A stretch of 64,000 nt of DNA from CADEDV01 sp964437415 (GTDB taxonomy: Bacteria > Bacteroidota > Bacteroidia > Chitinophagales > Chitinophagaceae), in contig CAYTGN010000004.1 of the NCBI GenBank assembly GCA_964437415.1, positions 1 through 64,000 of the forward strand, given 5' to 3'. A program made the translations under genes and the position numbers. Each line of letters opens with the position of its first letter. Positions within the stretch are counted from its first letter, which is position 1. Shown here piece after piece: positions 55,308 to 63,314 of this stretch. The notes below the pieces were generated by a model that saw only the letters and a program-made list of their open reading frames with translations, did no database searches and was not told where the DNA came from.

Positions 55308-55868
55308 ATGAAAATAGAGATCATATCAGGGAGTCCAAGAATAAACAGTGTAACCCGTCGTGTGGCATTGCATTTGAAAAACTGGATTGCTCAAAACACA
55401 TACCATGATGTTGATATTATTGACATGAAAGACTGGAACATTCCGGCCGTACAATCGGTATGGGTAACAGCCGAAAAAGCACCGGTGGAATTTCAGCCAT
55501 TGGCACATCGCATTTTTGATGCCGATGCTATTATCCTGGTTACACCGGAATACAATGGCAGCTACTCCCCCGCTATGAAAAATCTGCTGGATCATTTTCC
55601 GAAACAGCATCACAAACCTTTTGGCATTGTGACAGCTTCACCTGGAGCAATGGGTGGTATGAGAGCTTCACAACAACTGCTGCTGCTTATCCCTGCCCTT
55701 TTTGGTATCACGTCTCCGTATATGCTGATTGTTCCATCTGTCGACAAAAAATTCAGTCCGGATGGCGATCTGCTCGATGAAAACTTCCAGAACAGTGTGG
55801 TGAATTTTCTCAATGAGTTCACCTGGCTGGCAGAAAGATTAGTTCCGGAAAAAATAATGGCCCCCTAA
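55308..55868 (+). CDS. NADPH-dependent FMN reductase-family protein
   Basis: 186 aa flavodoxin-like protein (FMN_red family). SGSPRINSVTRRVALHLKNW binds FMN phosphate, TPEYNGSYSPAMKNLLDHF is the dimer/flavin loop, and TASPGAMGGMRASQQL is conserved. Likely an NAD(P)H-quinone/azo-type reductase. The two last codons (Ala-Pro) and stop are part of a dispersed repeat. Two pirin genes follow downstream. Confidence 0.93.
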   Translation: MKIEIISGSPRINSVTRRVALHLKNWIAQNTYHDVDIIDMKDWNIPAVQSVWVTAEKAPVEFQPLAHRIFDADAIILVTPEYNGSYSPAMKNLLDHFPKQHHKPFGIVTASPGAMGGMRASQQLLLLIPALFGITSPYMLIVPSVDKKFSPDGDLLDENFQNSVVNFLNEFTWLAERLVPEKIMAP

Positions 55869-55910
55869 ACCTGCCTGCCGGCAGGCGGGTCCCCCGCAAG
55901 GGGGGACTTT
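55860..55910 (+). repeat. 51-bp dispersed hairpin repeat providing the FMN reductase stop
   Basis: CCTGCCTGCCGGCAGGCGGG and CCCCCGCAAGGGGGG hairpins, ending GGACTTT. Matches 44909-44956 (opposite orientation). Its first nine bases give Ala-Pro-stop of the upstream gene. Confidence 0.85.
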
Positions 55911-55948
55911 AGAAACTCAAATTTGCAAACTCTCTAAACTCATAAATT

Positions 55949-56665
55949 ATGAAAACCATTCTTCACAAAGCAGCGACAAGAGGTCATGCCAATCACGGAT
56001 GGTTGGATTCGTATCACACATTCAGCTTTGCCGGTTATTATGACCCGGAACGAATTCACTTCGGTGCATTAAGAGTGCTCAATGATGATACCGTTGCCGG
56101 CGGAATGGGCTTTGGCGCCCATCCGCATGATAATATGGAGATCATTTCCATTCCCACCTGTGGCGACCTTGAACATAAAGACAGCATGGGCAATTCGCAG
56201 GTCATCCGGCAGGGCGATGTGCAGGTGATGAGTGCAGGCACGGGCATACAACATTCAGAGAAAAACAAGAATGCAGATAAAGAAGTAAAGTTTTTCCAGA
56301 TATGGGTTTTCCCCAATAAGAAAAATGTGGAGCCACGGTATGCACAGCAACACTTCAGCGATGCTGATAAGCACAATAAACTGCTGACAGTGGTATCGCC
56401 GGTCGGAACAAATGATGCCGCTGTGCAGATACAGCAGGATGCATGGTTTAGTTTAGGAAAACTGGATAAAGATTTTGCCGTTGGCTATGAACTGAAGAAA
56501 AAAGGTAATGGCGTTTATGCTTTTGTGATTGAAGGCGATGTAACCATCAATGGGCAAAAACTGAACCGCAGGGATGGATTCGGAATAACTAATGCAGACA
56601 AACTTGACATCACAGCCGACAGTGATGCAGAGATATTATTAATGGAAGTCCCTCTACTAAACTAA
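55949..56665 (+). CDS. Pirin family protein
   Basis: 238 aa bicupin. DSYHTFSFAGYYDPERIHFG, GFGAHPHDNMEIISI (metal-binding His and Glu) and SAGTGIQHSEKNK are diagnostic. Some relatives are quercetin 2,3-dioxygenases. It is followed by a second pirin after 9 bp, so the two form an operon, probably in one redox or stress unit with the FMN reductase. Confidence 0.93.
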   Translation: MKTILHKAATRGHANHGWLDSYHTFSFAGYYDPERIHFGALRVLNDDTVAGGMGFGAHPHDNMEIISIPTCGDLEHKDSMGNSQVIRQGDVQVMSAGTGIQHSEKNKNADKEVKFFQIWVFPNKKNVEPRYAQQHFSDADKHNKLLTVVSPVGTNDAAVQIQQDAWFSLGKLDKDFAVGYELKKKGNGVYAFVIEGDVTINGQKLNRRDGFGITNADKLDITADSDAEILLMEVPLLN

Positions 56666-56674
56666 GGAGATTGT

Positions 56675-57553
56675 ATGAGCAACATAAAAGTTATTGAATA
56701 TATCATTGCCCCTCCGCCGCCGCATATGGTGGGTGATGGGTTCCGGGTGCATAGTTTTTTCCCGGGCGGCAGACTGATTGATAAAAAAAGAATGAGTCCA
56801 TTTTTTATGCTGGACTATGGCTCAAAGATTGAATTCTCACCTGCTGATGAACCAAGAGGCGTAGGTGTGCATCCGCATGCCGGTTTTGAAACGGTGACCA
56901 TTGCCTATCATGGAAAAATTGCCCATCACGATAGCGCCGGCAACAGCGGCATCATCGGTGAAGGCGATGTGCAATGGATGACGGCCGGCTCAGGATTGCT
57001 GCATAAAGAATACCATGAAGAAAATTTCAGCAAAACCGGTGGTTTATTCCAGATGGTGCAGTTGTGGGTGAATCTTCCGGCAGCATTTAAAAAGACAAAA
57101 CCCAAATACCAGGAGATCACCAACAGCATGATGGGGCGGTCTTACCTGGCCAATGGGGAAAGTTTTATTGAAGTGATCGCCGGTGAATACAATGGCGTGA
57201 AAGGCCCTGCTTCTACATTCTCTCCTATGCAGGTGTACAATGCAAGATTGAAAAAAGGTGCAGATGCTGTTTTAAATTTTTCGGAAAACTACAACACCGG
57301 CTTGTTAGTTATTGAAGGAGCTGTGACTATAAATGGCAGCGATGTAGCGACTGATCATTTTGTACTATTCAAAAATGAAGGAGAGGAAATCCAGATCAAC
57401 GCTTCAGAAGATGCAGTGATATTGGTTTTATCGGGAGAACCCATCAATGAACCCATCGCCGCATATGGCCCATTTTTGATGAATACATGGCCCGAAGTAG
57501 AACAGGCAATACAGGATGCCAATGCGGGGAAGTTTGGGGTGCTGGAAGAGTAA
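56675..57553 (+). CDS. Pirin family protein (second)
   Basis: 292 aa bicupin with PFFMLDYGSKIEFSPADEPRGVGVHPHAGFETVTIAYHG (metal His/Glu) and MTAGSGLLHKEYHEE. Different from the upstream pirin in length and insertions, so not a tandem duplicate of recent date. Ends convergent with the NTF2-like gene. Confidence 0.93.
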   Translation: MSNIKVIEYIIAPPPPHMVGDGFRVHSFFPGGRLIDKKRMSPFFMLDYGSKIEFSPADEPRGVGVHPHAGFETVTIAYHGKIAHHDSAGNSGIIGEGDVQWMTAGSGLLHKEYHEENFSKTGGLFQMVQLWVNLPAAFKKTKPKYQEITNSMMGRSYLANGESFIEVIAGEYNGVKGPASTFSPMQVYNARLKKGADAVLNFSENYNTGLLVIEGAVTINGSDVATDHFVLFKNEGEEIQINASEDAVILVLSGEPINEPIAAYGPFLMNTWPEVEQAIQDANAGKFGVLEE

Positions 57554-57561
57554 TTGTGTGA

Positions 57562-57636
57562 ATCGTGAATGCTCAATGGTGAATGTATTTCCTCATAAGA
57601 ATACCCTACTCACCATTGACCATTCACCATTGACGA
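57562..57636. repeat. Long imperfect inverted repeat between convergent genes
   Basis: Left arm ATCGTGAATGCTCAATGGTG (from 57562) and right arm CATTGACCATTCACCATTGAC (to 57633) pair over about 24 nt. The right arm holds ACCATTGACC/ATTCACC heptad tandems like those near 10560 and 14420. It may work as a bidirectional terminator. Confidence 0.6.
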
Positions 57637-58113
57637 TCAGCCATGCTTCTTTTCCATAAAAACCTGCAAATTCCTCCTCGCCCCTTTCTGCACTTTTCTC
57701 TTCATCCATCCCATCCAGCCAAAAACTTTGCCTTTCCAGCCAAGGGCCTGTCCTATCCAGGTGCTCAGGCGGAAACCATCGCTGTGTTCGATGATCTTAC
57801 CATCTTTTATTCGCATAAAAGCTTTGATATTATTGACCACCTTATTGCCCGTTTTAGAGAATGTGTAACGGGCCGTCCATTCACAGGTATAATATTCTTC
57901 ATCAACAGCCTTGATATTGTCAAAGCTCAGTGAAAAGTCTTTGGCATTTTTACATAGCATTTCCCACATACATTTCACTTCATCTTCCCGCAGGATCATA
58001 AACACCGGGTCACTGAAAATAATATCGTCGCTGTAGCAACTGTTCATCGTTGCATGATCGAGCCGCTGGAAGGCCGTATAGAATTTTTCGATCAACTGTT
58101 TATTGGCATCCAT
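57637..58113 (-). CDS. NTF2/SnoaL-like protein
   Basis: 158 aa with the cone-shaped NTF2-like fold: LIEKFYTAFQRLDHATMNSCYSDDIIFSDPVF, YTCEWTARYTFSKTGNKVVNNIKAFMRIKDGKIIEHSDGF. The tail KRKVQKGARRNLQVFMEKK is basic. Substrate or partner unknown; such proteins range from isomerases to ketosteroid-like scaffolds. Confidence 0.85.
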   Translation of the reverse strand: MDANKQLIEKFYTAFQRLDHATMNSCYSDDIIFSDPVFMILREDEVKCMWEMLCKNAKDFSLSFDNIKAVDEEYYTCEWTARYTFSKTGNKVVNNIKAFMRIKDGKIIEHSDGFRLSTWIGQALGWKGKVFGWMGWMKRKVQKGARRNLQVFMEKKHG

Positions 58114-58172
58114 AATTTATAATGGGTGAAAATGAAGAATGGTTAAATTTAGCTTTTCAAAACTACATCATC

Positions 58173-60065
58173 ATGGTACGCAAAGTCTATCTGCTGCTCT
58201 ATTTATTATTCCCGGTGCTACTGGCCGCACAAACCGACCAGGATTCTGCCTGGATCAGGGAAAACTATACTAAAACAGAAGTCTATATCCCGATGCGGGA
58301 TGGAGTAAAGCTTTTCACAACCATTTACATGCCTAAAGATAAAAGCGAGAAACATCCCATCCTGATGACAAGGACACCCTATTCCTGTGCGCCTTATGGC
58401 GAAGGATTTTCAGCCCGGCTATGGGAACGGCATACCAAATATTACATGCGGGAAAATTATATCATCGTGACACAGGATATTCGTGGACGCTGGATGAGTG
58501 AAGGTGAGTTTGAAGATGTGCGGCCATTCAATAAAAACAAAACAGGAACTGACATTGACGAAGCCAGTGACACTTATGATGCGATTGACTGGCTGGTGAA
58601 AAACCTACCCAATAACAATGGTCGTGTCGGAGTGTATGGTATTTCCTATCCCGGTTTTTATTCTACGATGGCAGCAGCATCCGGCCACCCGGCATTGAAG
58701 GCTGTTAGTCCGCAGGCGCCGGTAACAGATTGGTTTATGGGTGATGACTTTCACCACAATGGTGCATTTTTTCAGTTAGATGGTTTTCGCTTCTATTCTT
58801 CCTTTGGCAAACCAAGACCCAAACCTACTACAGTTGGCTCTCCGGGTTATGATTTCAAAATAAGGGACAATTATAAATTTTACCAGGAAACCAAAACGTT
58901 GAAAGAACTCGCAAGGCTGATGGGCGACAGTATAAAATTCTGGAAAGAGATGTATGCCCATCCCAACTACGATGAATGGTGGCAGGCAAGGGATGCGAGA
59001 AAAGCCATGTATAACATCAAACCTGCCATGCTGGTGGTGGGCGGTTTGTTTGATGCGGAAGATTGCTGGGGAGCCTGGAATTTGTACAAAGCCATTGAAA
59101 AACAAAATCCGGGTATTCATAATAAAATAGTGATGGGCCCCTGGTATCATGGCCAGTGGGCCAGCCGTGACGGCAGTTTTTTAGGTAATGTAAAATTTGG
59201 CAGCAACACTGCTTTCTGGTACCAGAACAATATTGAAATCCCATTCTTCAACTATTATCTTAAAGGAAAAGGTGAAGAACCCCATCTGCCCGAAGCAACT
59301 ATTTTCTTCACCGGTGAGAACAACTGGAAAAAATTTGAACAATGGCCGCCGGCGACAACACAACCAAGACCCATCTATCTGGCACCGGAAGGGGCTTTGT
59401 CATGGAATCTCCCCATGTATGTGAAAACGGGAAGTTTCACTGAATATATCAGCGACCCTGATAAACCGGTACCCTATACAGAAGATGTGCATCATGGAAG
59501 AACAAGAGAATATATGACCGATGACCAGCGGTTTGCTTCAAGAAGACCCGATGTGCTCACATTTGAAACCGATCCTCTCGAGCAAGAGCTCACACTTGCC
59601 GGGCCGGTTATTGCCGATCTGAAAGTATCCCTTAGCACAACCGATGCTGATTTTGTTGTAAAGGTGATTGATGTGTTCCCTGATGACTTTCGTTATACAG
59701 GTACTTCCGCAATCCCTCCGCCAACTGTCGGAGGTGGTGGGGCTCCAATGGGTGGTTACCAGATGCTGGTCCGTGGCGAGATCATGCGGGGCCGCTTCCG
59801 CAACAGTTTTGAAAAACCGGAAGCATTTAAACCCGGTAAAATTGAAACAGTGAAATTTGAATTACCAGATGTGGCGCATACTTTCAAAAAAGGACACCGG
59901 CTGATGATACAGATCCAAAGCAGTTGGTTTCCGCTGGCGGATATGAATCCGCAGAAATTTGTGAACATTTATGAAGCAGAGAAAAGTGATTTTCAGAAAG
60001 CAGTTATCAAAATTCATCATGACGGGAAAAATGCCAGCAGCATCCTGTTGCCGGTGATGAGATGA
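58173..60065 (+). CDS. Secreted S15/CocE-type hydrolase (X-Pro dipeptidyl peptidase-like)
   Basis: 630 aa from ATG 58173, giving a signal peptide (ends LLAAQ); the frame back to 58122 lies outside it. Alpha/beta hydrolase nucleophile Ser158 in GISYPG, and a later VVGGLFDAEDCWGAWN region for the catalytic Asp and a WYHGQW region carrying a His. The C-terminal jelly-roll domain (DLKVSLSTTDADFVVKVIDVFPDD) is the X-Pro dipeptidyl-peptidase C-terminal domain. It is an acylase, esterase or peptidase. GH20 follows. Confidence 0.9.
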   Translation: MVRKVYLLLYLLFPVLLAAQTDQDSAWIRENYTKTEVYIPMRDGVKLFTTIYMPKDKSEKHPILMTRTPYSCAPYGEGFSARLWERHTKYYMRENYIIVTQDIRGRWMSEGEFEDVRPFNKNKTGTDIDEASDTYDAIDWLVKNLPNNNGRVGVYGISYPGFYSTMAAASGHPALKAVSPQAPVTDWFMGDDFHHNGAFFQLDGFRFYSSFGKPRPKPTTVGSPGYDFKIRDNYKFYQETKTLKELARLMGDSIKFWKEMYAHPNYDEWWQARDARKAMYNIKPAMLVVGGLFDAEDCWGAWNLYKAIEKQNPGIHNKIVMGPWYHGQWASRDGSFLGNVKFGSNTAFWYQNNIEIPFFNYYLKGKGEEPHLPEATIFFTGENNWKKFEQWPPATTQPRPIYLAPEGALSWNLPMYVKTGSFTEYISDPDKPVPYTEDVHHGRTREYMTDDQRFASRRPDVLTFETDPLEQELTLAGPVIADLKVSLSTTDADFVVKVIDVFPDDFRYTGTSAIPPPTVGGGGAPMGGYQMLVRGEIMRGRFRNSFEKPEAFKPGKIETVKFELPDVAHTFKKGHRLMIQIQSSWFPLADMNPQKFVNIYEAEKSDFQKAVIKIHHDGKNASSILLPVMR

Positions 60066-60139
60066 GGGGGCAATCCCCCCAAATAAGCTTTCAGAACGTT
60101 ACTCTTAGTATCGGCTTTTTAAAAAAACCAACAAACTTT

Positions 60140-62509
60140 ATGCGTTTAAAACTTTTTATATCTCTGCTTTTTCTCCCTCTATTAAATATAGCCCAGCAGC
60201 CACTGGGACTCGTTCCCTGGCCGGTTGAAGTGAAGCAGCAACCGGGATGCTACCTGCTTAAGAATAAGCTCACAGTCAGTAACAGTCTTCCGCCACATGA
60301 ATGGGCCGGTCTTTTCAGCTATTTCAGGAATGAAATGAAAAAACAATTTGATATCACGGTTACGGAGGCAGAGAAAGGCCAAAAAGGGGATATAGATTTT
60401 TTCATGAAACGGATGCCCACATCCGGCAAACCTGCTTATACGATTGATGTCACCAAAAATGGGGTGAGCATCAACAGCAATTTTAATGAGCCGGCTTTTC
60501 ATGCCATGCAAACATTTTTTCAACTTATACCCATAGACCCAAAGGCAAAAAAGGAAATTCCCTTTGTGTCTATTTTCGATCATGCCCGTTTCAATTATCG
60601 CGGTATGCACTTCGATGTTTCCAGGCATTTTTCGGCTGTCCCCTTTGTAAAAAAATATATTGATTACCTCGCTTATCACAAACTCAACAAATTTCACTGG
60701 CACCTGACCGATGACCAGGGCTGGCGAATAGAAATTAAAAAGTATCCTGAACTGACATCGGTTGGCAGCAAACGAAACGGCACCATCATCGGCCGCTATC
60801 CCGGCAAGGGAAGCGATAATACCCCGTATGGTGATGGCTTTTTCTACACACAGGAAGAGATCAAAGAAGTGGTGCAATATGCCAGGGAACGTTTTATTGA
60901 AGTGATACCCGAAATTGAAATGCCCGGTCATGGCAGCGCTGCTATTGCTGCTTATCCCTGGTTGAGTTGTTTCCCAACCAAACCTACTGAGATACCAGCC
61001 AATATGATCTCACAGAAAAGCATTGATGAACAAAAGAACGGCCGGATCAAATTAGTGCAGGAAACATGGGGAGTCTTTGACGATATATTTTGCGCCGGTA
61101 ATGATTCTGTTTTTACGTTTCTGCAAAACGTGGTGGATGAAGTGATGCAGCTGTTCCCGTCAAAATATTTTCATATCGGCGGCGATGAAGCTCCTAAAAC
61201 ACACTGGAAACAATGCCCCCGTTGCCAGCAGCGCATCAAAGACAAGGGGCTGAAGGACGAACATGAGTTGCAAAGTTATTTTGTGCAGCTTATGGAAAAA
61301 CACCTGAACAGCAAAGGCAAAACCCTGATCGGCTGGGATGAAATTCTCGAAGGTGGTTTGGCGCCTAATGCCATTGTGATGAGCTGGCGGGGCGAGGCAG
61401 GTGGCATTGAAGCAGCCAAACAAAAACACCAGGTGATCATGACACCCGGCAACCCGGTTTATTTTGATCACACACAAAGTGAGAACGAAGACAGCGTTAC
61501 TATCGGTGGCTACAATCCTATTGAAAAAGTTTATACTTATGAACCCGTGCCAAAGGAACTGACTGAAGAAGAGGGTAAATATGTTCTAGGCGCCCAGGCC
61601 AACCTATGGGCGGAGTATATCACCAATCCGCGGAAAGTGGAGTACATGCTCTTTCCCCGAATGGCAGCGCTGAGTGAAGTGTTGTGGAGTAAAAAGGAAA
61701 ACAAAAACTGGGAAGATTTTGAGAAGAGATTGACGACACAGTTTAAAAGGTATGATAAGTGGAGGGTGAATTATAGCAAAGCATATTTTGATCTTAAAGC
61801 AACTGTTTCCCCCGCTGAAGATCGCAGTAATATTTTATGGAAACTGGAAACAAAACAAAAAGATGCTGAAATAAAATACATCACTCATTATGCGGGCAGG
61901 CCCTATCCGTTACAATTTTCAGAAGGAACGGTTTACAAATCCCCTTTGGAAATAAACTCCACCAAACTTGTGGCCGCTATTTCCTTCTTGCAGGGAAAAC
62001 CTGTAGGCAATCCTGTTTACCAAACATTCAACTTCAATAAAGCCACCGGCAAACAAATCACTTTAAAAAATCCTCCTTCCAAAAAATATCCCGGCGATGG
62101 CGCCTTCACCTTGGTGAACGGGGTGCAGAATGAAAAAGGGCTGGGCCGGGCAAAAGAGTTTATCGGTTTTGACGGAACGGATTGCGAAGCCATCATTGAC
62201 CTGGGCAAATCTGAAAAGATCAGCAAAGTGATCATTCATGCGCTGCATGATGCAGGATCATGGATATGGCAGCCGCTGACAACCGAAGTTCTTCTATCAG
62301 CAGACGGGCAAACCTATAATTCCGCCGGAATGACCGATGATTTTATACTCAAAAAAGAAAGTCAAAACGGAACGATGACTCTGAGCTTTCCCGAAACTAG
62401 CAGCCGTTTTATAAAAATCCTGGTCAAAAACCGGGGAGAAATACCCAAAGACAAACCCGGTGAGGGGAACAAGCCCTGGCTGTTTATGGATGAGATTGAA
62501 GTGTATTGA
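60140..62509 (+). CDS. Beta-N-acetylhexosaminidase, GH20
   Basis: 789 aa from ATG 60140, giving a signal peptide (ends NIAQ). N-terminal GH20b-like domain, catalytic TIM barrel with FDVSRHFSAVPFVKKYID, WHLTDDQGWRIEI, EIEMPGHGSAAIAAYPWLSC and HIGGDEAPKTHW (catalytic Asp349-Glu350), then a C-terminal discoidin-like domain (EFIGFDGTDCEAIIDLGKS). Removes terminal GlcNAc from chitin oligomers or glycans. NagB downstream fits GlcNAc catabolism. Confidence 0.95.
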   Translation: MRLKLFISLLFLPLLNIAQQPLGLVPWPVEVKQQPGCYLLKNKLTVSNSLPPHEWAGLFSYFRNEMKKQFDITVTEAEKGQKGDIDFFMKRMPTSGKPAYTIDVTKNGVSINSNFNEPAFHAMQTFFQLIPIDPKAKKEIPFVSIFDHARFNYRGMHFDVSRHFSAVPFVKKYIDYLAYHKLNKFHWHLTDDQGWRIEIKKYPELTSVGSKRNGTIIGRYPGKGSDNTPYGDGFFYTQEEIKEVVQYARERFIEVIPEIEMPGHGSAAIAAYPWLSCFPTKPTEIPANMISQKSIDEQKNGRIKLVQETWGVFDDIFCAGNDSVFTFLQNVVDEVMQLFPSKYFHIGGDEAPKTHWKQCPRCQQRIKDKGLKDEHELQSYFVQLMEKHLNSKGKTLIGWDEILEGGLAPNAIVMSWRGEAGGIEAAKQKHQVIMTPGNPVYFDHTQSENEDSVTIGGYNPIEKVYTYEPVPKELTEEEGKYVLGAQANLWAEYITNPRKVEYMLFPRMAALSEVLWSKKENKNWEDFEKRLTTQFKRYDKWRVNYSKAYFDLKATVSPAEDRSNILWKLETKQKDAEIKYITHYAGRPYPLQFSEGTVYKSPLEINSTKLVAAISFLQGKPVGNPVYQTFNFNKATGKQITLKNPPSKKYPGDGAFTLVNGVQNEKGLGRAKEFIGFDGTDCEAIIDLGKSEKISKVIIHALHDAGSWIWQPLTTEVLLSADGQTYNSAGMTDDFILKKESQNGTMTLSFPETSSRFIKILVKNRGEIPKDKPGEGNKPWLFMDEIEVY

Positions 62510-62510
62510 A

Positions 62511-63206
62511 ATGAGTCAGGCCGGTAAACCCGGCCAGACTTGTTCCGGAAATACTCTTTATATTAGTGACCGCCGGTATTTCACCATAATACACTTTGAA
62601 GCCAACCATATTTACCACGTTTATAACAGGTGCAACAATAAAGTCAGGATCTTCTTTAACGATGAAAACTATTTATTCTTCCTGCGAAAGATCAGGAACG
62701 AATGGCTGCGCTATTGCGATATTTTCTGCTATTGTCTGATGCCAAATCATTTTCATTTCATGATACAACCCAACGAACATGGATGTGAAAATATTTCACT
62801 GTGAGGAAGACAGACTCATATGCAGGCTCTCTCAAAGACAATCGGAAAAACATTGAGTTCGTACACACAAGCCATGAATATTCAGAATAAGACAACAGGC
62901 ACTCTCTTCCAGAAGAAAACCAAGGCCAAATGCCTGACGGATATTATCGTTGAAGGCAAACACATTCCAGCTACTGAATACCTGCTAAATTGTTTCGGGT
63001 ACATTCATTTGAACCCGGTACAGGCAAATCTTGTAAGTAAACCTGAAGAATGGCGATATTCGTCCTGGCCTGACTATACCGGCATCAGAAATGGAAGTTT
63101 GTGCAATATGAAGAATGCAATGGAGCTATTAAACTTGTCGCCGCAAATGCCTTTATCCTTAATTGATCCTTCTTTAGATGAAGCTATTTTGAAAAATATC
63201 TGGTGA
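62511..63206 (+). pseudogene. REP-associated (Y1/HUH) transposase with in-frame stop
   Basis: The HUH/Y1 RAYT family: YHVYNRCNNKVRIFFNDENYLFFLRKIRNEW, catalytic HxH in CLMPNHFHFMI, and the Tyr in GKTLSSYTQ downstream. A TGA at 62802-62804 splits the otherwise intact frame; the second half keeps the same frame, so the change is a nonsense mutation, not a frameshift. The 5' end includes a GGCCGG-TAAAC-CCGGCC hairpin (62519-62535). The first ATG in frame is 62511, 1 bp after the GH20 stop codon. Domesticated or dead single copy. Confidence 0.85.
62519..62535. repeat. REP-like hairpin inside the transposase 5' end
   Basis: GGCCGG (62519-62524) and CCGGCC (62530-62535) with a 5-nt loop. REP-associated transposases typically act on hairpins of this kind near their own gene. 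Confidence 0.55.
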
Positions 63207-63285
63207 CAAGAAAAAGCCGCCTGGCCGCAAGCAAAAACCTGCAAGCAAGGCAATTCCTCACTTAGCAGCCTGACAGCTTTTTCAA

Positions 63286-63293
63286 TATCTTTG
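63286..63293 (+). promoter_or_regulatory. -7 box of nagB
   Basis: TATCTTTG, exact TAnnTTTG, 21 nt before the ATG at 63315. No obvious -33 TTG. Confidence 0.5.
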
Positions 63294-63314
63294 ACAGCAA
63301 AGAAAAAAATATTC

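Noticed and set aside
60182..60931. 249-aa open frame antisense to the GH20 gene
   Set aside because: Lies opposite conserved catalytic-domain coding sequence; no independent support.
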